64,000 bases of DNA, taken from an uncultured Collinsella sp. Its GTDB lineage: Bacteria; Actinomycetota; Coriobacteriia; Coriobacteriales; Coriobacteriaceae. Made by a program: the position numbers and the translations under genes. The stretch is taken from NCBI GenBank assembly GCA_949287065.1, contig CASEEV010000012.1, positions 1 through 64,000 on the forward strand, written 5' to 3'. Every line of letters starts with the position of its first letter. Positions within the stretch are counted from its first letter, which is position 1. Under the pieces are notes generated by a model. It made no database searches. It saw only the letters and a list, made by a program, of their open reading frames with translations, and had not been told where the DNA came from. Shown here in pieces: positions 9,388-17,890 of this stretch.

Positions 9388-10881
9388 TTATGCAGACTCG
9401 GAAGGCGCGTCAGCGCCCTCGGAGGGGGCCCAGGCTTCAAGGCGCAGGTAGGCGAGCAGTGCCTCGCGCTCGTTGGGGACCTTGCCCTTGAGCGTGGCCG
9501 AAAGCGCGCGCTTGAGCAGCTGGCCTACGTGCGGACCGGGCTTGATGCCGCGCTCGATGAGGTCGGAGCCGCCAATAGCCAGGGTCTTGACGCTGTAGGC
9601 CGCCCCCTCGTCCAGCAGGTCGTGGATCTGCGCGCGCATCTCCTCGATCTCGTTGGCAAAGTCAAAGCACCCGGGAGCCTTGCCGAGCGCGTCGGCGCGT
9701 TTGAGGTCCATGAGCTCGTCAGCGAGCCGCCGGGTGTCGATCCCTTCTGCCGAGAAGTTCGCGAGCATCTTGAGAAGCGCCGTGCGGTCGGGCTTCACCG
9801 GCGTGTCGTGATAGCGGATGAGCAGGCAGCTCTCCTCCACCAGACGGGCCGGAAGCCCCAGCCGCCGCATGACCTTGCGCGCGATGCGCTCGCTGGCCGC
9901 CGGATGCCCGTAAAAGTGGCCGCGCCCGTTCTCGTCAACGGTAAAGGTCTCGGGCTTACCCACGTCGTGGAGAAACGCCGCCCACATGAGCGAGCGCGAC
10001 GGGCGCTCGCCGGGGCAGGCGTCAGCAAGCGCGAGCTCGCCCGCCACCGTGAGCACGCGCATCACGTGCGTGTACACGTCGTAGGCATGGTAGGGCGTGC
10101 GCTGGTCGAAGCCGCGGCAGGGCTCGAGCTCGGGCACCGCCGCGCAGATGACCTCGGGGCAGTGCGCCATGGCGTCGCCGCCGTGTCCGGTGGCGAGGAT
10201 ATCGTCGAGCTCATGGCCGATGCGCTCAAAGGCCACGTTGCTCAACAGCGGCGCGCAGGCAGCGAGCGCTCCTGCGGTGTCCTTCTCGATTTTGAAGTCC
10301 AAACGGCAGGCAAAGCGCACGGCGCGCAGCATCCTGAGGGCGTCCTCCTCAAAGCGCCGGCGCGGGTCCCCCACCGCCCTGATCAGGCGCGCGCGGATGT
10401 CGTCGGCGCCGTGGTACAGGTCGAGCAGCCCCCGCTCGGGGTGCCAGGCCATGGCGTTGACCGTGAAGTCGCGCCTGCCGAGGTCCTCCTCGACGCTCGA
10501 GGCGAACCGGACCTCGTCGGGATGGCGGCCGTCGCTGTAAAAACCGTCGACGCGGTAGGTGGTGACCTCGATCTGCTCGCCGTCGGCGATGGCCGTGATG
10601 CCGCCGAACCGCGTGCCCGACTCAACGACCTTGACGCCCGCCGCGCCGAGCACGCGCTCCGCCTCCTGCCAAGGCGCCGAGCACGTAAGGTCGATGTCGT
10701 GGTCCGGGAGGTCCATGAGGGCGTCGCGCACCCAGCCCCCTACGATCCACGCCTCGTACCCGGCGTCCTCGAGGATCCGCAGAACTTTGATCGCGGCCGC
10801 ACTCGGGGCGTGTCCGTTGAGAGAGGCGCTGGGCTCAGCCGCGCGCGCCTCGGCGGCCCTGCTCGTATCGGCAGCTCCCAT
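9388..10881 (-). CDS. CCA-adding enzyme / tRNA nucleotidyltransferase with HD domain
   Basis: A 497-residue enzyme that builds or repairs the CCA end of tRNAs. The nucleotidyltransferase signature GGWVRD (about 47-52) and the metal-binding DHDIDLTCS (about 58-66) are present, followed by RRDFTVNAM and the RMLRAVRFA motif of the neck region. The C-terminal half carries an HD-domain HDVGKPETF (about 315-323) with a downstream HP and HD pair (YRYHD), typical of actinobacterial CCA enzymes. The N-terminal 30 residues are Ala-rich and probably disordered. GGGAGGAGG precedes the ATG. The gene is divergent from pepC, sharing a 190-base intergenic region. Confidence 0.9.
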   Translation of the reverse strand: MGAADTSRAAEARAAEPSASLNGHAPSAAAIKVLRILEDAGYEAWIVGGWVRDALMDLPDHDIDLTCSAPWQEAERVLGAAGVKVVESGTRFGGITAIADGEQIEVTTYRVDGFYSDGRHPDEVRFASSVEEDLGRRDFTVNAMAWHPERGLLDLYHGADDIRARLIRAVGDPRRRFEEDALRMLRAVRFACRLDFKIEKDTAGALAACAPLLSNVAFERIGHELDDILATGHGGDAMAHCPEVICAAVPELEPCRGFDQRTPYHAYDVYTHVMRVLTVAGELALADACPGERPSRSLMWAAFLHDVGKPETFTVDENGRGHFYGHPAASERIARKVMRRLGLPARLVEESCLLIRYHDTPVKPDRTALLKMLANFSAEGIDTRRLADELMDLKRADALGKAPGCFDFANEIEEMRAQIHDLLDEGAAYSVKTLAIGGSDLIERGIKPGPHVGQLLKRALSATLKGKVPNEREALLAYLRLEAWAPSEGADAPSESA

Positions 10882-10960
10882 GGGCCTCCTCCCGCCGCAG
10901 GCCTGTATCCCTATGCTTTCGTTACGCTGCAGTATACCTCAGACGCGCCGTACGGCTCCT

Positions 10961-10989
10961 TTGACGGTGCGCCGCGGCCGCGGTAGGCT
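10961..10989 (+). promoter_or_regulatory. Promoter of pepC
   Basis: -35 TTGACG (10961-10966), a 17-base spacer and -10 TAGGCT (10984-10989). The predicted start is about 10996, giving a 75-base leader before pepC. Confidence 0.65.
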
Positions 10990-11071
10990 GTTCTCGACCT
11001 GCAGCCGCGCTCGCCTGAAGCCCGCGCAACCGCGGCCGGCGCGAGCGCACGAGACTAAAGAGGTACCGCAT

Positions 11072-12421
11072 ATGGATGAGAGCCAGCTCATCACGCCCTC
11101 TCGCATCGCGCGGGCGCACGACGCCTTCGTAGCCGACCGCGCCAACATCGTTGCCAAGAACGCCGTCTCGGCGGCAGACGTGCGCCAGGCCGCCCGCGCC
11201 CCCGAGGCCGCGGCCCTCGCTACGACCGTGTTCGACGTGCAGCTCGAGCAGGGCGACGTCACCAACCAGCTCCGCTCCGGCCGCTGCTGGATGTTCGCGA
11301 GCCTCAACACCATGCGCTTCCGCGTCATGAAGAAGCTCGGCCTCAAGACCTTCGAACTGAGCCAGGCCTACCCCCTCTTCTGGGACAAGTACGAGCGCGC
11401 CAACTGGTTCTTCGAGAACATCATCGCCACCGCTCGCGAGCCCCTCGCCTCGCGCGAGGTGGCCTACCTGCTCGACGCGCCCATGGGCGACGGCGGTCAG
11501 TGGGACATGTTCCGCGCCATCGTGAAGAAGTACGGCGTAGTGCCCAAGGAGGCCATGCCCGAGACCTACGCCTCGAGCCACACCGCGCACATGAACGGGT
11601 ACCTCACGCGCTGGCTGCGCGCCGGCGCCAAGCAGCTGCGCGAGCTTCTCGCCCAGGGCGGCACCGCCGAGGACGCCGAGGCCAAGAAGACGGAGCTGCT
11701 GGAGGGCGTGTACCGCATCCTCGCCATCTGCCTCGGCGAGCCGCCCAAGACCTTTGAGGTGCGCATCCGCAACGACAAGAACGAGCTCAAAGCGCAGGGC
11801 ACCTACACGCCCCAGGCGTTCTTTGCCGAGTTCGTGGGCATGGAGCTCGACGACTACGTCTCGCTCATCAGCGCGCCCACGTCCGACAAGCCCTTCATGC
11901 GCTCCTACACGGTCAAGTTCCTCGGCAACGTGCGCGAGGCCGGCGGCGTGCGCTACGCCAACCTACCCATCGCCTCGCTCAAGCGCGCCGCCGTGGCGCA
12001 GCTCAAAGACGAGCTGCCCGTGTGGTTCGGTTGCGACGTGGGCCAGGCGTCGCTCGGCGCCGACGGCATCATGGACCAGGCGGCCGTGGCGACCGACGAG
12101 CTCTTCGGCCTGCCCATCGAGGCCGGCCTCGACCGCGCGGCGCGCCTCGACTACGGCGAGTCCCTCATGACCCACGCCATGACGTTCCAGGGCGTCAACC
12201 TCGACGACGCGGGCAACCCCACGCGCTGGCGCGTCGAGAACAGCTGGGGCGACGACCGCGGCAAGAAGGGCTACGACATCATGAGCGACGCATGGTTCGA
12301 CGAGTACGTCTACCAGGTGGTCGTAGACAAGAAGTACCTGACCGACGACGAGCGCGCCGTCCTTGACACCGAGCCCGTTGAGCTCGCCCCCTGGGATCCC
12401 ATGGGCTCGCTCGCCCGCTAA
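11072..12421 (+). CDS. pepC: Aminopeptidase C (bleomycin hydrolase family)
   Basis: A 449-residue papain-fold (C1B) cysteine aminopeptidase that trims N-terminal residues from peptides in the cytoplasm. The catalytic triad is visible: Cys72 in the SGRCWMFA motif, His at about 368 in THAMTFQGV and Asn at about 390 in VENSWGDD. The preceding oxyanion Gln lies in VTNQLRSG. Family members form self-compartmentalised hexamers. The ATG at 11072 has AGAGG upstream and matches the family N-terminus; the frame stays open upstream but that extension has no coding character and contains the promoter. A HAD phosphatase gene follows after 51 bases. Confidence 0.95.
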   Translation: MDESQLITPSRIARAHDAFVADRANIVAKNAVSAADVRQAARAPEAAALATTVFDVQLEQGDVTNQLRSGRCWMFASLNTMRFRVMKKLGLKTFELSQAYPLFWDKYERANWFFENIIATAREPLASREVAYLLDAPMGDGGQWDMFRAIVKKYGVVPKEAMPETYASSHTAHMNGYLTRWLRAGAKQLRELLAQGGTAEDAEAKKTELLEGVYRILAICLGEPPKTFEVRIRNDKNELKAQGTYTPQAFFAEFVGMELDDYVSLISAPTSDKPFMRSYTVKFLGNVREAGGVRYANLPIASLKRAAVAQLKDELPVWFGCDVGQASLGADGIMDQAAVATDELFGLPIEAGLDRAARLDYGESLMTHAMTFQGVNLDDAGNPTRWRVENSWGDDRGKKGYDIMSDAWFDEYVYQVVVDKKYLTDDERAVLDTEPVELAPWDPMGSLAR

Positions 12422-12472
12422 CCGCCCGAGACCAGCAACCGCGCCGCGCGGGCACTCAGCAAGGAGGCCATC

Positions 12473-13093
12473 ATGGCAAACGCCATCCGCAACATCGTGT
12501 TCGACATGGGCAACGTGCTGCTCACGTTCGACGGCATGCGCTTCAGCCGCATCTTCACCGAGACCGAGAAGGACGCCGAGCTCCTCAACCGCGCGCTCTT
12601 TGCGAGCCAGGCTTGGGCCCTGCGCGACGCCGGCGCCCTCGACGACGAGACGATCCTCTTTATGGCTGCCCACGAGCTCCCCGAGCGGCTCCGCCCCGCG
12701 CTCGAGCGCGCCTTCGCAGGCTGGCGCGCCTACTCCGAGCCCATCGAGGCCACGAACCAGATCGCCCTCGACGCGCACCGCGCGGGCTACGGCGTCTACG
12801 TCCTGTCAAACGCCGGCATGTGCTTCCCCCGGCAGATCGCCAACGCCCCGGCACGCCCCGTCTTCGACGGCCTCATGTGGTCGGCCGCCGAGCGCATCAT
12901 GAAGCCCGATGCGCGCATCTACCGCAGGTTCTGCGAGAAGTTCGTTCTCGATCCCGCGAGCTGCGTCTTTATCGACGACAACGAGCTCAACGTCCTGAGC
13001 GCCGAGCGCACCGGCATGAAGGGGTGCCTTTTTACCGGCGACGCGAGCGAGCTGCGCGCAGCGCTCGAGAGCCTCGGCGTCAAGCTGGGCTAA
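12473..13093 (+). CDS. HAD-superfamily hydrolase, subfamily IA variant 3 (YihX-like)
   Basis: A 206-residue cytoplasmic phosphatase-like protein. Motif I is FDMGNVLL with nucleophile Asp11; the second Asp of the usual DxD is Gly, as in the YihX glucose-1-phosphatase group (FDLGNV). Motif II is SNAG, motif III is the Lys in MKPDARIY, and motif IV is FIDDNELN. The substrate is unknown, possibly a sugar phosphate. AAGGAGG precedes the ATG. It is cotranscribed with pepC and ends before a strong terminator. Confidence 0.88.
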   Translation: MANAIRNIVFDMGNVLLTFDGMRFSRIFTETEKDAELLNRALFASQAWALRDAGALDDETILFMAAHELPERLRPALERAFAGWRAYSEPIEATNQIALDAHRAGYGVYVLSNAGMCFPRQIANAPARPVFDGLMWSAAERIMKPDARIYRRFCEKFVLDPASCVFIDDNELNVLSAERTGMKGCLFTGDASELRAALESLGVKLG

Positions 13094-13115
13094 GCCCCTG
13101 GGCATCCGAACACGC

Positions 13116-13167
13116 GAGCCCCGCTCCGGGGCGCCCAGGCGGCGCACCCGGAGCGGGGCTCTTCTTG
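13116..13167 (+). terminator. Terminator after pepC-HAD operon
   Basis: A 15-bp perfect stem, GAGCCCCGCTCCGGG (13116-13130) with its complement at 13147-13161, followed by TTCTTGT. It can also serve the convergent yitT gene. Confidence 0.85.
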
Positions 13168-13208
13168 TCGTACGAGCCGTCTTGCGGCAGCGGCGCCCGC
13201 GAGCGCGC

Positions 13209-14309
13209 CTAGTTGACGCCGCGGAACCCGCGCCCGATGATCTCGGAGCTGTTGACGATGGTGATGAAGGCGTTTGGGTCGATCTTGCGCACGAAGAGCC
13301 TGAGGCGCATGGCCTCCTTGCGCGTGAGCACGCTCATGATCATCGTGACCTGCTTGCCCGTGTAGGCGCCGTAAGCGTACTGGACGGTAGCGGTGCGGTT
13401 GAGGTCGCGCACCACGAACTCCTCCACCTTAAGCGGGTACTTGCAGATGACCGTGCAGACCTTGCGCAAATGAAGGCTCTCGATGGCCCCGTCGACCACC
13501 ATGGTCTTGGCGAGGAGCCCCAAAATGCAGTAGAGGCCGACGCGCGGGCCGTAGATAACCGCCGCGCAGCAGACGATGCCCACGTCGACCAGCATGAGCG
13601 CCTTGCCGATCTCGAGGCTCGTGCGCTTTTTGAGAATCATGGCGAGAATGTCGGTGCCGCCCGTAGAGGCGCCGATGTCGAAGACGATGGCGCTGCCGAG
13701 CGCCGGCAGAAGCACCGCGAAGCACAGGTCGAGCCACATATCGCCGGTGATCGAATCCGTAGTGGGCATCACCAGCTCAAACAGCGACACGTACGCCGAG
13801 AGCGCGAACGACGCGTAGGCGCTCCAGATGACCGCGCGCCGCTCGAGGAAGATGAAACCGAGTGCCACGAGCACGATGTTGAGGATCCACATGAAGGCGC
13901 CCACCGGAAGCCACGGCACCAGTGCCGACAGCACGATCGAGACGCCCGAGGTGCCGCCGAAGGCGAAGCCGTTGGGCGATTTGAAGACGACAATCGCGAG
14001 CGCCGTGAGGATAAGACCTGCGTTGAGCATGGCGAAGAACTTGATCGAGCGCGGATCCTCACCGCGCTTGCGCGAGACGCGCTCGCTCGTGCGCGCCTCG
14101 TCGGGCGTCTGCAGGCGCGAAACCGGCGCCACCGCCTCGCCCTCGTACGCACGGCCGGTCTCGCAGACGCTCGCCGCCGCATCCGGCGCCGCAGGCGCAG
14201 GGGCAGCCCCTGCCGCACCATTCCGCACGCGACTGCGCTGCGCCCCTAGGCGCGGCGCGCGTTTCTCGACGTCGTTACCTTCCGGACCCGCTGCGGTCCC
14301 CGTGCCCAT
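13209..14309 (-). CDS. YitT family membrane protein (DUF161 plus DUF2179)
   Basis: A protein of about 366 residues. After a long Ala/Pro-rich, probably disordered N-terminus (about 1-85) come five or six membrane helices (about 90-280) with the family motifs NGFAFGGTSGVS and STGGTDILAMIL, and then a soluble DUF2179 domain (about 285-365) containing VTMIMSVLTRKEA and DPNAFITI. YitT proteins are of unknown function, possibly transport or ligand-binding. The ATG at 14309 is chosen because GGGGAG lies just upstream; an in-frame start 66 bases earlier is possible. The unusually long N-terminal extension compared with Bacillus YitT is notable. It lies downstream of yigZ. Confidence 0.85.
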   Translation of the reverse strand: MGTGTAAGPEGNDVEKRAPRLGAQRSRVRNGAAGAAPAPAAPDAAASVCETGRAYEGEAVAPVSRLQTPDEARTSERVSRKRGEDPRSIKFFAMLNAGLILTALAIVVFKSPNGFAFGGTSGVSIVLSALVPWLPVGAFMWILNIVLVALGFIFLERRAVIWSAYASFALSAYVSLFELVMPTTDSITGDMWLDLCFAVLLPALGSAIVFDIGASTGGTDILAMILKKRTSLEIGKALMLVDVGIVCCAAVIYGPRVGLYCILGLLAKTMVVDGAIESLHLRKVCTVICKYPLKVEEFVVRDLNRTATVQYAYGAYTGKQVTMIMSVLTRKEAMRLRLFVRKIDPNAFITIVNSSEIIGRGFRGVN

Positions 14310-14407
14310 GGGCTCCCCTTCCCTCGGCAGATGGCGCGTCGGGCAACAGGATACCCCCCGCGTAAGGCGTGTCAACAGGCCTGCGGCAAACGGCGCTCAG
14401 CAGCGCG

Positions 14408-15061
14408 CTAAAACTCGGCGAAGTGCGCCTCTTCAACGAGCGCATCGGGCTCCCCGCCAAAGGCCTCGGTCAGCGCGGAGATAAACGCCTGCTCTTCTCC
14501 CGAGCGAAACACGAGGTTAAGTGTCACATCGGCTGCGAAGTCGGCGGGCAGGTCGTGCGCCCCGGCGTCTCGGGCCATGCGCAGCGCCGTCTCGTAGCGC
14601 GCGTACGAAACAGCAACGTGCACCGGCGTGACCGAGGTCATCTCTACGAGAAGGCCGCGCACCCGCGCATCGTCGATCGCCGCGCGGGTCGCCGCCGAAT
14701 AGGCTCGGACCAAGCCGCCCGGACCGAGGAGCGTCCCGCCAAAGTAGCGGGTAACCACGCAGCACACGTCTTTGAGACCGGCGCCGCGCAGCACCTCGAG
14801 CGTGGGCATGCCGCTCGTGCGCGACGGCTCCCCGTCGTCGGACTGGCGCTCGCGGCCGTCGAGCAAGATCCAGGCGGGCACGTTGTGCCGCGCGTCGTAG
14901 TGGCGGGCGCGTACCTGGGCGATGTGCCGGGCGGCGTCCTCCTCACTTGCCACGTGCACGAGCTGCGCGATGAAGCGGCTCTTGCGATCGACGAACTCGC
15001 CTGCGGCCTCGGCGCCCTGTCGCATGGTGATGTAGCTCATCTGAGCCCCGTCTGCTGCCAT
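14408..15061 (-). CDS. YigZ/IMPACT family protein
   Basis: A 217-residue protein. The UPF0029 N-terminal domain shows the family pattern DRKSRFIAQ, ARHYDARHNVPAWIL and a DDGEPSRTSGMPTLEVL segment (the usual DDGEPxGTAG), followed by VVTRYFGGTLLGPGGLVRAYS. A C-terminal ferredoxin-like domain starts at about 138. The bacterial family's role is unproven; the eukaryotic IMPACT relatives touch translational control. The ATG at 15061 has GGGGAG upstream. The gene precedes yitT on the same strand. Confidence 0.9.
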   Translation of the reverse strand: MAADGAQMSYITMRQGAEAAGEFVDRKSRFIAQLVHVASEEDAARHIAQVRARHYDARHNVPAWILLDGRERQSDDGEPSRTSGMPTLEVLRGAGLKDVCCVVTRYFGGTLLGPGGLVRAYSAATRAAIDDARVRGLLVEMTSVTPVHVAVSYARYETALRMARDAGAHDLPADFAADVTLNLVFRSGEEQAFISALTEAFGGEPDALVEEAHFAEF

Positions 15062-15132
15062 GGCGCTTCTCCCCTCGCCGAGCCGCCCTCTCCCAACGCG
15101 ACCATTATACGGAGCCGTGGGGCTTATGCGAG

Positions 15133-15173
15133 CAAAACAAAAGCGCCTTGCGGCGATCAGAGCCGCAAGGCGC
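15133..15173 (-). terminator. Terminator after pit-DUF47 operon
   Basis: A 12-bp perfect stem, GCGCCTTGCGGC with its complement (15143-15173), followed on the minus strand by TTTTGTTTTG. Confidence 0.88.
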
Positions 15174-15223
15174 CCAAAGCAACCGCGCAGGAGGCGGAAA
15201 GCTCCTGCTCCCCACGGAGCCGA

Positions 15224-15847
15224 TTAGCTGTTCTTCATCACAATGCTGTTGACCGTGTCGGCTACATGCTCGCAGCTGTCGACGCAGTACTCGAGGAAGG
15301 TGTAGACCTCGTGCCAGGCAAAGACCTCGCGGAAGTCGTCGCAGGTGGTGTGCAGGGTGCGCATGGCCTCGATGTAGGCCGCGTCGGCCTCCTCCTCGAT
15401 TGAGTTGAGCGCGATGACGTGCTGACGCAGCGTCTTGGAGCGGCGGAACTGCTGCAGCTCGCCGAGAAGCGCGCACATCTCGGTGCACGCGCGCTCGATC
15501 ATGTCGACGAGCTCGAGGGAGTCGGGGCGGATGGTCTGGATGTTGTCGAAGTACAGGCGATGGAGCACGCCCTCGATGCGGTCAGTCACGGTGTCGAGGT
15601 TCTCGCTCATGAGCGCGATGTCCTCGCGCTCGATGGGAGTCACGAAGGCGGTCACGAGCGCGTCGTTGATCTCGTGCTTCTTCTGGTCCGCCTGCTCCTC
15701 GATCTCGTGCATCTTGGTGATGGCCTCCTTGATGCGCGAGGGGTCGTAGGCGCGCATGACCTCGCCCAGCAGGTTGGCGGCGCGGCACGAAAGCTCAGCG
15801 CAGGCAGAGAAGGTCTCGAAGTAGAACGCGTCGTTTTTCCTAGCCAT
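15224..15847 (-). CDS. DUF47 / PhoU-like accessory protein of Pit transporter
   Basis: A 207-residue, all-helical PhoU-like protein. DUF47 proteins are regularly paired with Pit-type phosphate carriers and are thought to regulate them. Family features include the helical repeat with EIEEQADQKKHEI and TPIEREDIALMSENLDTVTD (metal-binding acidic motif E/DxxxD) and the mirror motif NSIEEEADAAY. The ATG at 15847 is chosen because GGAGG lies 8 bases upstream; an in-frame ATG 33 bases earlier lacks this. It follows the pit gene by 75 bases, which supports joint regulation of phosphate uptake. Confidence 0.9.
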   Translation of the reverse strand: MARKNDAFYFETFSACAELSCRAANLLGEVMRAYDPSRIKEAITKMHEIEEQADQKKHEINDALVTAFVTPIEREDIALMSENLDTVTDRIEGVLHRLYFDNIQTIRPDSLELVDMIERACTEMCALLGELQQFRRSKTLRQHVIALNSIEEEADAAYIEAMRTLHTTCDDFREVFAWHEVYTFLEYCVDSCEHVADTVNSIVMKNS

Positions 15848-15922
15848 GGTAATGCCTCCAATTAGGTAGGGGTTCAGCATGAGCCCGCGGGTTCGCCTCC
15901 GCGGAAGGCAGGTCGTTTGAGC

Positions 15923-16975
15923 TTAGAAGGCGAGCATGAAGAGCTTCGCCATGATGAAGCTGATGAGGCCGCAGCCCGGGAACGTGAAGATCCAGGTGAG
16001 CACCATGTCGCGCACGACGGTGAAGTTGATGGCCGACAGGCGCTTGACCGCGCCCACGCCCATGATGGCGCTCGTCTTGGTGTGGGTCGTAGAGACCGGG
16101 ATGCCGAAGACCGTCGAAAGCAGGATGCAGATAGCGCCCGCGAGGTCAGCCGAGAACCCCTGGAAGCGCTCGAGCTTGACCATGTCCATGCCCACGGACT
16201 TGATGATCTTCTCGCCGCCGACGCTCGTGCCCACGCCCATGACCGTAGAGCAGAGAAGCATGAGCCAAATGGGAATGACGGCGCCCGCGACGTCGGGCTG
16301 GCCGTTGCAGAAGGCCACGCCCAACAGCAGTACGCCGATGAACTTCTGACCGTCCTGCGCGCCGTGCATGAAGCTCATGAAGGCTGCGCCGAAGATCTGC
16401 GCGCCGGTGAAGAAGCCGTTGGCGCGACGCCGGTCGACGTTGTGACAGGCAACGGTAATGAGCTTGCAGATGCCCCAGCCGAGCGCGAATCCGATGGCAA
16501 GGCTCAGCACGAGGCCGTAGAGAACCTTGACCCACTCGTTCATGTTGACGCCGCCGAGACCGCCGTGGATGGCGAGCGCGGCGCCCGTGAGGCCGGCGAT
16601 GAGGCTGTGGCTCTCGGAGGTGGGAATGCCGAAGATCGAGGCACCGACGCTGTACACGACGATCGAGAACAACGCGGCGCAAAGCGCTACCAACGCCTCG
16701 TGGGTGTTGGACCCGAAATCGACCATATTGGAGATTGTCGAGGCAACTGATGCGTTGAGGTGCGTCATGATGAGCACGCCGAGGAAGTTGAAGATGGCGC
16801 TCATGATGATCGCGGCTCGTACGTTCATGCATCGCGTTGTAACGCAGGTAGCGATTGCGTTTGGCGCGTCGGTCCAGCCGTTCACGAAGATGACACCCAA
16901 GGTGAGCAGCACCGTGATCGCCAAGAGCGGATTCGAAAAGACCTGCTGCACGAACAGAGCAAACGAAACGTCCAC
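15923..16975 (-). CDS. pit: Inorganic phosphate transporter, PiT family
   Basis: A 350-residue PHO4-family membrane carrier driven by an ion gradient. Two inverted PiT signatures are visible: GWTDAPNAIATCV (about 32-44; the usual GxND is GWTD) and SFMHGAQDGQKFIG (about 198-211). Ten or so membrane helices are spaced along the protein, and the FGIPVSTTHTKTSAIMGVG motif occurs near the C-terminus, with an earlier FGIPTSESHSLIAG copy. The start is a GTG with GGAAAG about 11 bases upstream. The substitutions in both GANDVANA boxes (ANDV to TDAP, AQDG) are seen in other Gram-positive members. The DUF47 partner lies downstream. Confidence 0.92.
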   Translation of the reverse strand: MDVSFALFVQQVFSNPLLAITVLLTLGVIFVNGWTDAPNAIATCVTTRCMNVRAAIIMSAIFNFLGVLIMTHLNASVASTISNMVDFGSNTHEALVALCAALFSIVVYSVGASIFGIPTSESHSLIAGLTGAALAIHGGLGGVNMNEWVKVLYGLVLSLAIGFALGWGICKLITVACHNVDRRRANGFFTGAQIFGAAFMSFMHGAQDGQKFIGVLLLGVAFCNGQPDVAGAVIPIWLMLLCSTVMGVGTSVGGEKIIKSVGMDMVKLERFQGFSADLAGAICILLSTVFGIPVSTTHTKTSAIMGVGAVKRLSAINFTVVRDMVLTWIFTFPGCGLISFIMAKLFMLAF

Positions 16976-17442
16976 TGATGACCGCTTTCCGTAAGGAGAG
17001 CCTAAGCTCCCTGAGAGCGACGAGGTTCCCGAGCCAGGACTCAGGAGCGCGCACGACCAGCGACACTGCCCCTCCCGGGCGAGCCGCGTCGTGCTCCGCG
17101 TTGACCTTTACATTCGTCTGACTCTCTGCTTACAAATCCTCGGCTATTGTAACGCGTTTGCTAAGAGCAGAAGACGAGACTGTAAAGAAATGTCGTGGTC
17201 AGACGTCCTTTTTTGGATCCTTTTAAGATACAAGAACGATACAAGGCAGCTCTTTCGCGCGCATGACCGTGCAAACATATGCATCGGTGCGTCTTTTCTC
17301 AATGGCTCGCTAAAAAACACGCCGCGGCAGCATCAGGCGAGCGAACCCCGGGCGCGCCGGCCCTGCTCGCCCCTGCTGCAAGGGCAGGGCGTGGAGAAGA
17401 TCGAGAGAGCCCATGCGCAGCCGCTTGGCGGGCGAGACGTGC
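16976..17442. other. Intergenic gap between pit and rnpB
   Basis: No gene is visible in these 467 bases. The segment 17100-17280 is AT-rich compared with its surroundings and should hold the pit promoter on the minus strand; a TACAAT -10-like word lies at about 17148-17153 (minus) but its -35 is weak. Several TTTACA/TTACAA words nearby could be Pho-type sites, but their spacing is not regular enough to call. A direct repeat GATACAAG lies at about 17226-17245. Confidence 0.4.
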
Positions 17443-17448
17443 TACAAT
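17443..17448 (+). promoter_or_regulatory. -10 element of rnpB promoter
   Basis: TACAAT ends 8 bases before the first base of the P1 stem of RNase P RNA. No convincing -35 is seen at 16-18 bases upstream. Confidence 0.6.
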
Positions 17449-17456
17449 ACGTGACC

Positions 17457-17816
17457 GCGAAGCGGGCCAGACGGCCGCGCGACGGGCGCTTACGCGCTCG
17501 CGTGAGGAAAGTCCGGGCTCCGCAGGGCAGGATGCTGGCTAACAGCCAGGCGGGGCGACCCGACGGAAAGTGCCGCAGAAAAGAAGACTCCCACCTGCGC
17601 TCAGGCGTAAAGGGAAAAGCTGAAACGGTGGTGTAAGAGACCACCAGCGTCGCGGCAACGCGGCGGCTTGGTAAACCCCATCCGGAGCAAGCGCAAATAG
17701 GAGCGCGATGGGTCGGCCCGGCCCGCGCTCGGGTAGCGTGCGAGGAACTTGGCGGTGACGCCAAGGCAAGATAAATGGCCGTCCTCGACAGAACCCGGCT
17801 TATCGGCCCGCTTCGC
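17457..17816 (+). ncRNA. rnpB: RNase P RNA, bacterial type A-like
   Basis: The catalytic RNA that removes 5' leaders from tRNA precursors. The 5' end GCGAAGCGGGCC (17457-17468) pairs perfectly with GGCCCGCTTCGC at the 3' end (17805-17816), forming P1. The universally conserved P4 5' strand GAGGAAAGTCCGGGCTCC occurs at about 17504-17521, and the matching conserved 3' region ACAGAACCCGGCTTATCGG at about 17788-17806. The internal conserved AGGGTGAAA-type region and the GGTAAACCCC loop are also present. Length about 360 bases, normal for type A. It is followed by its own terminator. Confidence 0.97.
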
Positions 17817-17831
17817 CCCTTTGCTTTACGC

Positions 17832-17869
17832 AAAACGCCTGGCACGGTCTCCCCTGCCAGGCGTTTTTT
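17832..17869. terminator. Bidirectional terminator between rnpB and divIVA
   Basis: An AAAACGCCTGGCA arm (17832-17844) pairs with TGCCAGGCGTTTTTT (17855-17869). It has a T tract on the plus strand and a shorter one on the minus strand, and so serves both rnpB and the convergent divIVA. Confidence 0.9.
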
Positions 17870-17890
17870 GCTTGCGTATGTCGCTCGGGA

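Noticed and set aside
7900-10986. A 1028-codon open frame on the plus strand opposite gshA and the CCA enzyme gene
   Set aside because: It is a mirror frame caused by GC-rich codons. Its product is Arg/His/Ala-rich without motifs, whereas the minus strand gives two full families.
10559-11071. An upstream extension of pepC by 171 codons
   Set aside because: It overlaps the divergent CCA enzyme gene and the pepC promoter, and the family N-terminus begins at 11072.
17091-17636. A 181-codon plus-strand frame across the rnpB promoter
   Set aside because: It runs through RNase P RNA, has no ribosome site and no family resemblance.
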